In this document: piece after piece, positions 26,533-35,643 of the stretch
How the letters are laid out: each line of letters begins with the position of its first letter
Numbering within the stretch: position 1 is the stretch's first letter
DNA from: Candidatus Peribacteria bacterium
GTDB lineage: Bacteria; Patescibacteriota; Gracilibacteria; Peribacterales; Peribacteraceae
Assembly (NCBI GenBank): GCA_023245865.1
Contig: JAHFJN010000001.1
Location: 186,001-250,000, forward strand
Length of the DNA: 64,000 nt
Reading direction: 5' to 3'
Position numbers and translations under genes: made by a program
Notes under the pieces: model-generated
Told to the model about the DNA's origin: nothing
Seen by the model: the letters and a program-made list of their open reading frames with translations, nothing else
Databases searched by the model: none

Positions 26533-29043
26533 ATGCACTTTGAATACGATCCTTCATCGGTTGAGGCCAAATGGCAGGAGAGATGGAACGAAGCGCATGT
26601 GTATGAGGTAGATCTTCAGAAGGCAAAGAAGCCGTATTTCACGCATGTGATGTTTCCGTACCCGAGCGGGGACAAGCTTCACATCGGTCATTGGTTCAAT
26701 TACAGCCCCGCAGACACGTTTGCACGGTTTAAGCGCATGCAGGGCTACGATGTGTTCTCGCCGATAGGGTTCGATGCATTCGGGCTGCCTGCGGAAAACT
26801 ACGCTATCAAAACAGGCGTGCCCCCGCAGCAGTCGATTCCGGAAAATGTGCGAACGATGATCACGCAGCTCAAGCGTATCGGTTGCATGTATGACTGGAA
26901 TCGAATGGTGAATACCTCGCATCCCGAGTATTACAAATGGACACAGTGGCTCTTCATTCAGATGTTCAAGAACGGACTTGCGTATAAGAAAAAAGCGAGC
27001 GTTAACTTCTGCCCGAATTGTCAGACGGTCCTTGCGAATGAGCAGGTGAAAGAAGGTTGCTGCGAACGTTGCGGCACACCGGTTATTCAGAAAATGATGG
27101 AGCAGTGGTTCTGGAAAATTACGCAGTACGCGGATCGATTACTCCAAGGACTTGATCAATTGGACTGGCCGGAGAAGACGAAGACGATGCAGAGAAATTG
27201 GATCGGGCGAAAGGAAGGGATTGATATTACGTATGCTATTGAGGGGACCAAGGAATCGGTGACATGTTTTACGACGCGCCCCGATACGAATTTCGGAGTC
27301 ACATTCATTGTGCTAGCACCCGAGCATCCGTTTGTGAAAAAGATTTTGATTGGTGAGCTGAAATCAGACCATAAGAAAGAGATCGCAGCGTACGTTTCTG
27401 CATCGCTGAAAAAAACGGAACTCGAACGGCAGGAAGAGGGCATGAGTAAGACAGGCGTATGCACCGGTTTCTATGCAGTGAACAATCTCAACAACACAAA
27501 AATCCCCGTATGGGTCTCTGATTACGTTCTGGCGGGCTTCGGAACCGGCGCGGTCGTCGGTGTGCCGGGGCATGATCTGCGCGACTTTCAGTTTGCGCAA
27601 AAATTTAAACTCCCCGTCGTTCGTGTCGTCGTGACATCTGATGGAGATACCTCCGCCATAGAACGAGAAGTTCAGGTCCAAGAAGAGTCCGGCACTATGA
27701 TCAACTCAGGTTTTTTGGATGGACTGGATATTCACGAGGCGACAGAGAAGATCATGGATCATTTGGAAGAGAAAGGATGGGGTAAACGCATTGTGACCTA
27801 TCGTCTCCGCGACTGGTCGATCGGCCGCCAACGTTACTGGGGCGCACCCATCCCCATTATCTATGATCCCGAAGGAAAACCTCATGCTGTTCCGGAAAAG
27901 AATTTGCCGTGGTTACTTCCGCAGGACGTTGAATTCAAACCAAAGGGAACCGCGCCTCTCGCCCAGAGCAAAGAGCTGTTCGCCCGCACCGAAAAAATAT
28001 TTGGCAAAGGCTGGACGCCGGAAGTGGACACGATGGATACCTTCGTGTGTTCAAGTTTCTATTCCTTCATGTATCTCGGTGCTACGAACGAGAGAGGGGA
28101 GTACCGGGAGCCGGATGTCACCAAAAACGTTCTTGTGGATCCGGTACTCGAAAAGAAGTGGATGCCGGTTGCCATGTATATCGGTGGCGCGGAGCATGCA
28201 TGCATGCATTTGATCTACGCACGATTCGTGACAATGGCTTTGAAGGATTTTGGCTTCGTATCGCATGAGGAACCGTTCAAAAAATTAGTTCATCAAGGAG
28301 TCATCACCAATAAAGGAGCGAAGATGAGTAAGAGCAAAGGCAATGTCGTCAGTCCAGATGCATTCATCGAGAGGCATGGGAGCGATGTCTTTCGAATGTA
28401 CCTGATGTTCATGGGCCCCTTTACTGACGGAGGAGACTGGAGTGACACAGGAATCAAAGGTATTTCGCGATTTATTCAGAGAGTCTATAAACTCATTCAG
28501 CCCTTAGGGGAGAGTGATAAGATGAATAACAAAAGTGTTCAAGAGGATGTGTCGGTCAAACGAGCACTTCATAAAACTATCAAGCAGGTGACGGAGAGTT
28601 TGGAGACTCTTCACTTCAACACAGGGATCTCAGGGCTTATGGAACTGCTGAATGTGCTCGAAAAAGCTGAATATGTCTCAGTCGAAACAGCACAAACATT
28701 TACAAAGCTGCTGGCCCCCTTCGCCCCGCACCTAGCGGAGGAATTGTGGGAAATATTGAATAATGTGTCATTTCGAGCGCAGTCGAGAAGCGATACCTCT
28801 TCTGATTTTATTATCAATAAACCTTGGCCATCATTCGATCCATCTCTTCTTGTGACCGATACCATGACGATCGTGATTCAGGTGAATGGCAAGGTCCGGG
28901 GAGATGTCCAAGTTGCCTCTGATGCATCGAAGGAAGAGATCATCGCATCAGCAAAGCAAAATGAGAATGTGATGAAATACATTCAAAACGGTATCAAGAA
29001 GGAAATTTACGTGCCTGGGAAATTGGTGAGTTTTGTAATCTAA
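26533..29043 (+). CDS. leuS: Leucine--tRNA ligase
   Basis: 836 residues. Class I signature GDKLHIGHW, zinc knuckle FCPNCQTVLANEQVKEGCCERCG, CP1 editing domain with TTRPDTNFGVTFIVLAPEH and GTGAVVGVPGHDLRDFQFA, catalytic KMSKSKGNVV, anticodon-binding helices with AEELWE and C-terminal VQVNGKVRGDVQV. The tracked ORF extends 57 codons upstream across der; ATG 26533 (MHFEYDPSSVEAKWQ) matches the family and follows a -10 box by 7 nt. Odd point: residues ~745-760 (VSFRAQSRSDTSS) are encoded by a dispersed palindromic repeat inserted in frame. Divergent from der. Confidence 0.95.
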   Translation: MHFEYDPSSVEAKWQERWNEAHVYEVDLQKAKKPYFTHVMFPYPSGDKLHIGHWFNYSPADTFARFKRMQGYDVFSPIGFDAFGLPAENYAIKTGVPPQQSIPENVRTMITQLKRIGCMYDWNRMVNTSHPEYYKWTQWLFIQMFKNGLAYKKKASVNFCPNCQTVLANEQVKEGCCERCGTPVIQKMMEQWFWKITQYADRLLQGLDQLDWPEKTKTMQRNWIGRKEGIDITYAIEGTKESVTCFTTRPDTNFGVTFIVLAPEHPFVKKILIGELKSDHKKEIAAYVSASLKKTELERQEEGMSKTGVCTGFYAVNNLNNTKIPVWVSDYVLAGFGTGAVVGVPGHDLRDFQFAQKFKLPVVRVVVTSDGDTSAIEREVQVQEESGTMINSGFLDGLDIHEATEKIMDHLEEKGWGKRIVTYRLRDWSIGRQRYWGAPIPIIYDPEGKPHAVPEKNLPWLLPQDVEFKPKGTAPLAQSKELFARTEKIFGKGWTPEVDTMDTFVCSSFYSFMYLGATNERGEYREPDVTKNVLVDPVLEKKWMPVAMYIGGAEHACMHLIYARFVTMALKDFGFVSHEEPFKKLVHQGVITNKGAKMSKSKGNVVSPDAFIERHGSDVFRMYLMFMGPFTDGGDWSDTGIKGISRFIQRVYKLIQPLGESDKMNNKSVQEDVSVKRALHKTIKQVTESLETLHFNTGISGLMELLNVLEKAEYVSVETAQTFTKLLAPFAPHLAEELWEILNNVSFRAQSRSDTSSDFIINKPWPSFDPSLLVTDTMTIVIQVNGKVRGDVQVASDASKEEIIASAKQNENVMKYIQNGIKKEIYVPGKLVSFVI
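28766..28802 (+). repeat. Dispersed palindromic repeat fragment in frame inside leuS
   Basis: TGTCATTTCGAGCGCAGTCG and the following AGAAGCG match the common bacterial intergenic repeat type with TTTCGA...TCGAGAA arms. Here it is translated as VSFRAQSRSD between the AEELWE helix and the WPSFDP segment, which normally lie close together. Confidence 0.6.
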
Positions 29044-29069
29044 AAACATGAAGAGTATTGAGATTATTT

Positions 29070-29095
29070 ACTATCATTAATTAATATATGATAGT
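29070..29095. repeat. 26-bp palindrome, copy 1 (downstream of the trpR-like gene)
   Basis: ACTATCAT, a 10-base TAATTAATAT centre, ATGATAGT. It is identical over all 26 bases to the copy upstream of the same gene at 29557. It lies between leuS and the trpR-like stop codon. Confidence 0.75.
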
Positions 29096-29112
29096 AAAAG
29101 CCTGAACAGATT

Positions 29113-29538
29113 TCAGTATGTTTTCTCAGTAAAGGGATCTCCGAGCAGGAGATTGAGAAGGAGGGCATGGCCGGGGTATTTTCTATGAATCGCACGGAAA
29201 GAATGTGGATCAATCGGCTTATCAGATGGATGGCGGAACGGACGAAGCACTCTTCTGTAGGAACGAAATTTACCCTCAAGCCAGCGATCAACCGAGACAA
29301 TAGTAATGGGGCTTGCATGAATCTTGCTCTGTATGTGAGCGAAGGTAAATCCGGCAACGAGCATTCTGGCGATTTGTAGACGCCGCCCCAGCATTACCAA
29401 TTCGCTTGTTGTCAGAAGGTTTTTAAGAAGTGATTGCCCTTCTTTCCCAAGTCCCATCTTTGCGAATGGCAGAAGGAATCCTCTCTCAAGGATCATTTTC
29501 TGCGAGCGTGTGAGTTGGCGATGGTTGATTTTCCCCAT
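29113..29538 (-). CDS. TrpR/YerC/YecD-family helix-turn-helix regulator
   Basis: 141 residues. The centre LLTTSELVMLGRRLQIARML, then VAGFTFAHIQSKIHASPITIVSVDRWL, fits the TrpR-like fold: helix, helix, then an HTH with the Gx(T/S)xxxIxxxxxxSxxTIxRxxR logic of Trp repressor and YerC. The basic C-terminal part (KFRSYRRVLRPFRHP) is an extension. Ligand unknown; no tryptophan genes are near. The start is taken as ATG 29538 (MGKINHRQ). The tracked extension upstream is translation of the palindrome. Identical 26-bp palindromes lie 18 bases before the start and 17 bases after the stop, so autoregulation is likely. AT-rich patch between leuS and the rsmB-like gene. Confidence 0.72.
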   Translation of the reverse strand: MGKINHRQLTRSQKMILERGFLLPFAKMGLGKEGQSLLKNLLTTSELVMLGRRLQIARMLVAGFTFAHIQSKIHASPITIVSVDRWLEGKFRSYRRVLRPFRHPSDKPIDPHSFRAIHRKYPGHALLLNLLLGDPFTEKTY

Positions 29539-29556
29539 GATCCTCTTTGTGGAAAC

Positions 29557-29582
29557 ACTATCATTAATTAATATATGATAGT
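29557..29582. promoter_or_regulatory. 26-bp palindrome, copy 2: putative operator of the trpR-like gene
   Basis: Same sequence as 29070-29095. It covers AT-rich strings that could act as -10 boxes (minus-strand GATAGT, TATATT) and sits 18 bases upstream of the start. A dyad of this size upstream of a repressor-like gene suggests an operator. Confidence 0.6.
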
Positions 29583-29667
29583 GGCTTACGGAATGCAAAC
29601 TCTTTCTTTCTAATACGAGCTATCTCTTGATTAGCGTGAGAAAGTATCTAGAGTGAGAGTGTCGTTT

Positions 29668-30009
29668 ATGGAGAATCCTCATTCAAAGCCCAACGTACAA
29701 GATCCTGAACTTGAAGATTTTCTTTCAGAGCGTACTGCGCACAATCTATCACTGGCAATGCCATCAGGCGATCCGTACTGGCAGGATCTTGCCTTCTATG
29801 CAAACAGTTACTATGCTACTGCCTTTTCAGGCAGCGAAATGCATTCCATCGTGACATATTTCGGCACAAAGAAGCAATTATCCATCGAAGAAATCTTGGA
29901 CACGCTGCTCGCTGCTTCCAGAAACTATGTTTGCTCCAGGATCACCCTCGATCGCCATACACTAAATCATCGTACGCATTTTCGCAATGGTCTGTTGAGG
30001 GTTTTATAG
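29668..30009 (+). CDS. Orphan small protein
   Basis: 113 residues from ATG 29668; the tracked ORF begins at GTG 29653. Family not recognised. Acidic N-terminal half (QDPELEDFLSERTAHNL), aromatic middle (YWQDLAFYANSYYATAF), and a basic C-terminus. No membrane segment or signal peptide. AT-rich codons like the rest of the 29-30.8 kb patch. Ends one base before the convergent methyltransferase-like gene. It may be lineage-specific; expression is unproven. Confidence 0.45.
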   Translation: MENPHSKPNVQDPELEDFLSERTAHNLSLAMPSGDPYWQDLAFYANSYYATAFSGSEMHSIVTYFGTKKQLSIEEILDTLLAASRNYVCSRITLDRHTLNHRTHFRNGLLRVL

Positions 30010-30010
30010 C

Positions 30011-30718
30011 TTAACCAATACTCAATGGGCAGCTAGTGGCTTCAGCATTTTTCAGCATTGGCTGTTCTGAAACAGGTGACTCATCAGCCCAATGTCGGAG
30101 TGCAGGTTCATCTATCAAATCTATCTCAGATCCAATAAACATTCCTCTAGCGGCCTTCAGTGCCAACCCTTGCACATTTGGAAAATAATTCCCGAGCAGT
30201 ACGCAAATATCATCATAGGTAAACCGCCGATGTTCTTCCAAATAAACTGGGATCGTTTTTGCAAGCATATTTTCGTGTTCAAGATTGGCGGTAAATAATT
30301 CCATTGCCTGTTGGTCTGTTAGTTCGCGCATCGTGTAATCCGCAATGATCAGAGCTGCTGCAGGACATGTTTCACGAATGTTCGTAAGCAATTGTTCATG
30401 AAGGTCACTCGGGAAGTCGTGCAGTACGTAGCTCAGAAAGATAATTCCGACATTCTGCATGTCCTCAAGAGTCTGAGCAGACATATCTTCAAGTTGTGCA
30501 AAAATTTCGCTATTCTCTCCATGAATGCTAAAGCACCTTGAATCTTTAGCACAGGTTAATGCCATGGTTCGTTTTCCAAGGGGCTTCCTCCTTGTAGGAT
30601 CAACAGAAAGATTGTTCGCTGGAAACAAACGTCTCGAATGCGACTGCTGTATATTTTGAGCCTCTGAGAACAATTGTTGCCCTGCTTCAGCCGATGTTCC
30701 ACTGAGATCTAATTTCAT
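30011..30718 (-). CDS. Methyltransferase-like protein lacking SAM motif I (probably degenerate)
   Basis: 235 residues. The middle (VGIIFLSYVLHDFPSDLHEQ, then LIIADYTMRELTDQQ) matches motifs IV-VI of class I SAM methyltransferases: the strand-4 acid region, the LHDF loop and strand 5. The GxGxG motif I that should lie ~60 residues earlier is absent. The N-terminal 75 residues (LDLSGTSAEAGQQLFSEAQN, RRKPLGKRTMALTC) bear no resemblance to the fold, and the C-terminal ~50 residues are also unrelated. It may be an N-terminally replaced or decayed enzyme, or a pseudoenzyme. AT-rich patch, convergent with the orphan. Confidence 0.5.
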   Translation of the reverse strand: MKLDLSGTSAEAGQQLFSEAQNIQQSHSRRLFPANNLSVDPTRRKPLGKRTMALTCAKDSRCFSIHGENSEIFAQLEDMSAQTLEDMQNVGIIFLSYVLHDFPSDLHEQLLTNIRETCPAAALIIADYTMRELTDQQAMELFTANLEHENMLAKTIPVYLEEHRRFTYDDICVLLGNYFPNVQGLALKAARGMFIGSEIDLIDEPALRHWADESPVSEQPMLKNAEATSCPLSIG

Positions 30719-30826
30719 TACGCAGGATTCTAGCGATCTGAGTGAAGGCGTCTATGAATTCTTCATTTTTTGACTGTATATGAATCAATTATTTGTTCAA
30801 TGAAAATGTCTGCAGTAATGACAAAA

Positions 30827-30855
30827 TTGGGCAGCGACACAATTTGATCTATGAT
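30827..30855 (+). promoter_or_regulatory. Promoter of the RsmB-like gene
   Basis: TTGGGC, 17-nt spacer, TATGAT, then 9 nt to a GTG at 30865. It argues for the GTG start instead of the upstream TTG in the ORF track. Confidence 0.5.
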
Positions 30856-30864
30856 TGCGATAGA

Positions 30865-32310
30865 GTGTCTCACCCCTTCGATCGTTACGCGGCTTTTACA
30901 GATCTTGCAGTTTTGAAAGACTACAGTGCGCGTCCACTGCGTAAGTCCATTCGTGTGAATACGCTCAAGATGTCCGTTGAAGATTTTCTCGCGTATGCGA
31001 AGAAAAAGAAGTGGGAGCTGACTCCTGTTCCCTGGTGTCGCGAAGGTTTTTATATCGATCGCGAGAACAGAGAGGAAGCGCTCGGACGCGATCTTTTTCA
31101 TCTGCTTGGATATTTTTACATGCAGGAAGCAGCATCCATGCTTCCCCCTGCTCTGCTCGATGCGAAACCTGGAGATGCAGTACTCGATATGAGTGCGGCA
31201 CCGGGCAGCAAGACGACGCAGATAGGAGCGTCCCTCGTCTACGCTCGGGATGACACGCCAAAAGGAATCATCGTAGCAAACGATGTACAGGAGAAACGAT
31301 TATGGACATTAAAAAATGCGATTCACCGCACTGGCTTAACGAATGTCATTGTGACGAAGAAGGTGGGGCAATGGTTTTCCAAGCACATGACCGAGCGGTT
31401 TGATCGGGTCCTCTGCGATGCTCCGTGTACCGCCCAAGGGACATCTCGTAAAGATACCGACGCACTGCGCTACTGCTCTCTCGAGAGCATCGAAAAAATG
31501 TCTCGCCTTCAGTATCAACTTCTTGAAGCTGCGATTCATGCTACAAAGGTTGGTGGGAGAATTGTCTACAGCACCTGCACGCTCACTCCCGAAGAGAATG
31601 AAGCAGTCATCCTCCAAATATTGAACAAATTTAGTACTCAATTAGAAGTCCTTGATCCGGGGCTGATAGCAAATACGCCATCAGAATTTTGGAGCATAAC
31701 ACTGAATGATTCCTATCGTGTTCAGGAGAACTTGGCTCTCACCGCAAGCCGCCAACCGCTCCTGCGGCTTTGGCCTCAGACCTATGATACCGAAGGCTTC
31801 TTCTGCGCAGTCCTACAAAAAAATGCACCGACGAAAGCTGTGGAGCCGATGGAGATGGTGGATTTTCAGGAACGAGAGCTCTCGAGATCAGAGCGCCAGA
31901 GAATAGAAGGGGAGATTTCCTCGATCTATGGAACAAGTTTCTTGTCAGAGAGAGATCGACTGTTCGAAAGAGGAGAAATGTTGCTCCTGAGCACAGAGGA
32001 TGTTGCTCATTTCGATCTTCCATTGAAGAATTACTCGCTCGGAATTCCCTTTGGGAAGCGGCTGAAAGATGGTCGCGTGCTGCTTGATCATGAGCTTGCG
32101 ACTCTTCGTGGTTTCATGGCAAACAATGCTCGATTGGATATGAATGAATCGCAGCTTGCTGATCTTCTGAGTGCGCGGGACACAACATGTCCGGAGGACC
32201 AAGCAGGACATATCTTGCTTTTCTGTGGTGCCAAATGCATCGGGCTCGGCCTCGCGGTTCGTGGCGTTCTCAAAAACAGACTACCACGCTGGATGGTTCG
32301 TTATTCTTGA
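30865..32310 (+). CDS. RsmB/NOP2-Sun family RNA cytosine-C5 methyltransferase
   Basis: 481 residues from GTG 30865; the track starts at TTG 30793. N-terminal RYAAFTDLAVLKDYSARPLR and SIRVNTLKMS is the family entry motif. SAM domain: LDMSAAPGSKTTQIGA (motif I), ANDVQEKRLWTLKNAIHRTG, RVLCDAPCTAQGTSRKD (motif IV catalytic PC) and VYSTCTLTPEENEAV (motif VI, the TC cysteine). Both catalytic cysteines are present. The ~150-residue C-terminal part (ISSIYGTSFLSERDRLFERG, LADGRVLLDHELATLRG-like) resembles the RsmF/PUA-like tail. Likely modifies rRNA or tRNA. No ATG exists near the N-terminus; a promoter supports the GTG. Confidence 0.88.
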   Translation: MSHPFDRYAAFTDLAVLKDYSARPLRKSIRVNTLKMSVEDFLAYAKKKKWELTPVPWCREGFYIDRENREEALGRDLFHLLGYFYMQEAASMLPPALLDAKPGDAVLDMSAAPGSKTTQIGASLVYARDDTPKGIIVANDVQEKRLWTLKNAIHRTGLTNVIVTKKVGQWFSKHMTERFDRVLCDAPCTAQGTSRKDTDALRYCSLESIEKMSRLQYQLLEAAIHATKVGGRIVYSTCTLTPEENEAVILQILNKFSTQLEVLDPGLIANTPSEFWSITLNDSYRVQENLALTASRQPLLRLWPQTYDTEGFFCAVLQKNAPTKAVEPMEMVDFQERELSRSERQRIEGEISSIYGTSFLSERDRLFERGEMLLLSTEDVAHFDLPLKNYSLGIPFGKRLKDGRVLLDHELATLRGFMANNARLDMNESQLADLLSARDTTCPEDQAGHILLFCGAKCIGLGLAVRGVLKNRLPRWMVRYS

Positions 32311-32320
32311 CCGATTGCAG

Positions 32321-32326
32321 TATACT
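32321..32326 (+). promoter_or_regulatory. -10 box of dnaG
   Basis: TATACT, 11 nt before the ATG at 32338. A weak -35 (TTCGTT) lies 18 nt upstream. Confidence 0.5.
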
Positions 32327-32337
32327 CAGCCTCCACT

Positions 32338-34074
32338 ATGGATGCTGTTTTTGAAATCAAAGCGCGTCTACCGATTGAAGATTTGGTGCGGCAATACTGC
32401 CAACTTACCAAGAAGGGGAGGAACTTTGTGGCGCTTTGCCCGTGGCACCACGATACGCGCCCGAGCTTTTTGATATCACCGGACAAGGGGATTTGTTACT
32501 GCTTCCCGTGCCAAAAAGGTGGCGATATTTTCAGTTTCTATCAATTGATGGAGGGCGTGGATTTTCCACAAGCCATAAAAGAACTTGCGGAACGAACAGG
32601 TGTGGTTGTTGAAAAGCGTCCTGCAGATGCGTCCCGGAAAGACGAGAAGGAACGTCTGCGCGAATGCTTGGAGTGTGCGGCACTGTTTTTTGCTCATGCA
32701 CTGAGTGAGTCTTCGAACACGAAAGAATATCTTGTATCTCGAGGTGTGACGCAGGAGGAAGTGGGTCGCTACGCCCTTGGTCTGGCACCGGATTCTTTCA
32801 GTGCCACCTATGATCATTTGCTCAAAAAGGGCTTCAGCCGGAAAGAGATTCAAGCTGCGGGACTCGGCATACAGAAAGATTTGAACGAAGAGCGCATGTA
32901 CGATCGCTTCCGCAATCGCGTGATGTTTCCGATTCATGACGTGCAGGGTCGTATCATCGGATTCGGCGGTCGCACGCTTGCAGGCGACGATGCAAAGTAT
33001 TTGAATTCTTCCGAAAGTCCGCTCTACAGAAAATCCACCGTACTCTACGGACTGCACCATGCTCTCAAAGACATGCGCGAGACAAAGCGCGTCCTCATTG
33101 TTGAAGGGTACTTCGATGTCCTTGCGTGCCATCGGGTCGGAGTCGAAGAGGTCGTTGCAAGTTGCGGTACTGCGCTTACAGAGGAGCATGCGCGACTTCT
33201 CAAACGGCACGTGGATACTGTCGTCCTTTGTTTGGACCAAGATTCTGCGGGGCGCGCCGCAGCGGATCGGGCATTCTGTGTATTGAGTGCACTCGATGTG
33301 CAGGTGCAGGGGATAATCTTGCGGGATAAAGATCCCGCGGACGCCGTACTTGCGGGCCCCGAGGAGTTGAAGAGATTGCTTACGGAGGGTGCGAAACCGT
33401 ACCTCGACATCGTATGTGCCGAGATTGCAAAATCAGATTTGAGTAACCCTGCAGTCCGACATGCTGCATTACAGCGCTTGCTACCCTTGCTTCGGTCGCT
33501 TGCATCCTCAACCGAGCGCACACATGCCGTCCGCGACTCTGCCAACGCGCTCGGCACAACAGCAACATCTTTGATGGATGATCTGCGAACGTTCGAGGCC
33601 AAACTCAGCGTGCCAAAGAAAATGGCGGATGCGCCGATAGCTTCTTCGCCCTATTCCACCGCGGATATCGCTATCGGACTTCTGCTGCTCTACCCAAAAC
33701 ACCTCGGGCTTCTCCAGGAATTGATCCCTCCTGAAGAGGGCTTTGCTGGGCAGTTGTACCCTGTACTCAAGTCTCTCCCTGCCGATACGAAAGATATTCT
33801 TGCGTCTCTTCGGGATTGTGAAGAGCTGATCAAGCATGCACGCATTTTACAGCTGTACTGCGAAGAGCAGGGATTTACGGATTGGAGCGATGCGATTGCG
33901 ATTCGTGAAATCCGGCGCAATTGCCATCATGCAAACAGGGACTTGCTCCGTCATAAGCAGCAGGAGATCACGAGGCAGCTGCTCGAAGCGAGGAGGCTTG
34001 GCGAACTGACACAGGAAGCACTCTTGCAAACGCAGTATCAGCAACTCATAAAACTGACAAAAATGGCACTCTGA
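32338..34074 (+). CDS. dnaG: DNA primase
   Basis: 578 residues. CHC2 zinc ribbon CPWHHDTRPSFLISPDKGIC and CFPCQKGGD (residues ~38-65). N-terminal catalytic core DRFRNRVMFPIHDVQGRIIGFGGR and YLNSSESPLYRKSTVLYGL. TOPRIM VEGYFDVLACHRVGVEEVVA with CLDQDSAGR. A helical C-terminal region that would meet DnaB. Makes RNA primers for replication. 69 bases upstream of rpoD, the classical dnaG-rpoD order, here without rpsU. Confidence 0.95.
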   Translation: MDAVFEIKARLPIEDLVRQYCQLTKKGRNFVALCPWHHDTRPSFLISPDKGICYCFPCQKGGDIFSFYQLMEGVDFPQAIKELAERTGVVVEKRPADASRKDEKERLRECLECAALFFAHALSESSNTKEYLVSRGVTQEEVGRYALGLAPDSFSATYDHLLKKGFSRKEIQAAGLGIQKDLNEERMYDRFRNRVMFPIHDVQGRIIGFGGRTLAGDDAKYLNSSESPLYRKSTVLYGLHHALKDMRETKRVLIVEGYFDVLACHRVGVEEVVASCGTALTEEHARLLKRHVDTVVLCLDQDSAGRAAADRAFCVLSALDVQVQGIILRDKDPADAVLAGPEELKRLLTEGAKPYLDIVCAEIAKSDLSNPAVRHAALQRLLPLLRSLASSTERTHAVRDSANALGTTATSLMDDLRTFEAKLSVPKKMADAPIASSPYSTADIAIGLLLLYPKHLGLLQELIPPEEGFAGQLYPVLKSLPADTKDILASLRDCEELIKHARILQLYCEEQGFTDWSDAIAIREIRRNCHHANRDLLRHKQQEITRQLLEARRLGELTQEALLQTQYQQLIKLTKMAL

Positions 34075-34143
34075 ACCGAAGATATTTGCTTTTTGACCGT
34101 TTTCGAGTAGTCTTTTTCCACCCTTTCCCGAGATTGTTTCCCT

Positions 34144-35634
34144 ATGGCTTCACATCCGCGTAAATTCATTGCTCAGCCCTCGGAAGATGATCTGAAGAGA
34201 TTTCCGGAAGCGATTCGGCATTTGGTCAAGAAGGGCCGGGAACAACGCTACGTCACGCACCAAGAAATCATCGCCGCGATTCCGAATGCGGAGGAAGACG
34301 TCGATCTGCTCGATGAAATTTACATGCTGTTTGTCGATCTGGGCATCGAAGTGATCGACGTGAAAGATGCCTTGATTTGGGAAAAGAAAGGAAAAGCCGG
34401 ACTCATTGTTCCGGAGGCCGCGGAGGATTTGTCGGAGATGGTTACCGACGCGCCCGCAGGAGACGAAGAAGCTGAGGCGGAAGGTGAGGAAGAGGAAGAG
34501 AAAGACAGTGTTGCGGAAAAGATGGAAGAAGACGAAGACAGCAATGTGATGCAGATGGTGGCGACGGCGGGCATAGCAATTGACGATAAAGATGTATCGG
34601 AGGAGGAGAAGAAGAAACGTCGCCGGGAACGCGAAGTGGATTTGCTTGAAATCAGCAATGATTCCGTTCGCATGTATCTGTCGGAAATCGGTCGTGTGCC
34701 GCTGATCGATGGCAAAAAAGAAGTCGAGCTCGCGCGCAGAATCCGCAAAGGCGATGCCAGTGCGAAGCAGCAGTTGGCGGAAGCGAACTTACGTCTCGTC
34801 GTCAGTATCGCCAAGAAGTACATCGGGCGCGGACTCTCGTTCCTCGATCTCATTCAGGAAGGAAACATCGGTCTCTTTCGCGCCGTCGAAAAATTCGATC
34901 CGGAGCGTGGATTTAAATTCAGCACCTATGCGACGTGGTGGATTCGCCAGGCGATCACACGTGCGATAGCCGATCAGGCACGTACGATCCGTATTCCTGT
35001 CCACATGGTGGAGACCATCAATAAATTGACACATACGCAGCGGCGACTTGTGCAAGAGCTCGGCCGTGAGCCGACACTCGAGGAATTGGCTGTCGAGATG
35101 GAAATGGACATCAAGAAGGTGCAGCACATTCAGAAGATCAGCCAAGACATCGTTTCACTCGAGGCACCCGTCGGGTCAGAGGAAGACAGTAAGCTGGGTG
35201 ATTTTATAGAGGACGAGGAGGCGATCAACCCGTTTGAAGCGACGAACCGCCAGCTCAAGAAGGAGAACGTTCATGCGATGCTCGACTTTTTGACGCCGCG
35301 TGAGCGCAAGATCATCGAAATGCGTTTCGGGCTTCAAGATGGAATCGGACACACGCTCGAAGAGGTTGGGCAGGAGTTCGGTGTCACCCGCGAACGCATC
35401 CGCCAGATCGAGGCGAAGGTGCTCCAAAAAATGCGAGATCATCCGCGTTCCCTTACGATTCGCGAACATGGACTCCCGCCCAAACGCGTCGGGTTTGCGC
35501 CGGTGCCGAGCTTCGCACAGTCATTGCTTTGTTCAAAGTGCCAGCAGGGGATCCTCACGCCGCTCCAGAAGGACGGAAAGTCGATCCTCAAGTGCGATCA
35601 TTGTGCGTTTGAGAAGGACGACGATGAGTTATAG
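34144..35634 (+). CDS. rpoD: RNA polymerase primary sigma factor with C-terminal zinc-ribbon extension
   Basis: 496 residues. Region 1.1-like start ([24 protein letters not shown]), a Glu-rich linker (~100-130), region 1.2 [15 protein letters not shown], region 2 [43 protein letters not shown] and [12 protein letters not shown], region 3, and region 4.2 [21 protein letters not shown]. Normal sigma factors end ~20 residues later. This one continues with [14 protein letters not shown] and a CSKC...KCDHC pair of CxxC knuckles, a zinc ribbon, then an acidic tail. That is unusual for RpoD and could contact RNA polymerase or DNA. Terminator directly downstream. Confidence 0.95.
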   Translation: MASHPRKFIAQPSEDDLKRFPEAIRHLVKKGREQRYVTHQEIIAAIPNAEEDVDLLDEIYMLFVDLGIEVIDVKDALIWEKKGKAGLIVPEAAEDLSEMVTDAPAGDEEAEAEGEEEEEKDSVAEKMEEDEDSNVMQMVATAGIAIDDKDVSEEEKKKRRREREVDLLEISNDSVRMYLSEIGRVPLIDGKKEVELARRIRKGDASAKQQLAEANLRLVVSIAKKYIGRGLSFLDLIQEGNIGLFRAVEKFDPERGFKFSTYATWWIRQAITRAIADQARTIRIPVHMVETINKLTHTQRRLVQELGREPTLEELAVEMEMDIKKVQHIQKISQDIVSLEAPVGSEEDSKLGDFIEDEEAINPFEATNRQLKKENVHAMLDFLTPRERKIIEMRFGLQDGIGHTLEEVGQEFGVTRERIRQIEAKVLQKMRDHPRSLTIREHGLPPKRVGFAPVPSFAQSLLCSKCQQGILTPLQKDGKSILKCDHCAFEKDDDEL

Positions 35635-35643
35635 TCACAGAAA

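Noticed and set aside
29539-29598. N-terminal extension MHSVSHYHILINDS of the TrpR-like ORF
   Set aside because: It is translation of the 26-bp palindrome. The same peptide ends another spurious ORF (29064-29357) at the second copy.
34075-34143. TTGACC upstream of rpoD as a standard promoter
   Set aside because: A good -35 is present, but no acceptable -10 lies 16-18 nt downstream, so I did not call it. rpoD may depend on the dnaG transcript.
34709-34969. Ser/Arg-rich ORF within rpoD
   Set aside because: Out-of-frame shadow of sigma regions 1.2-2; no independent start signal.
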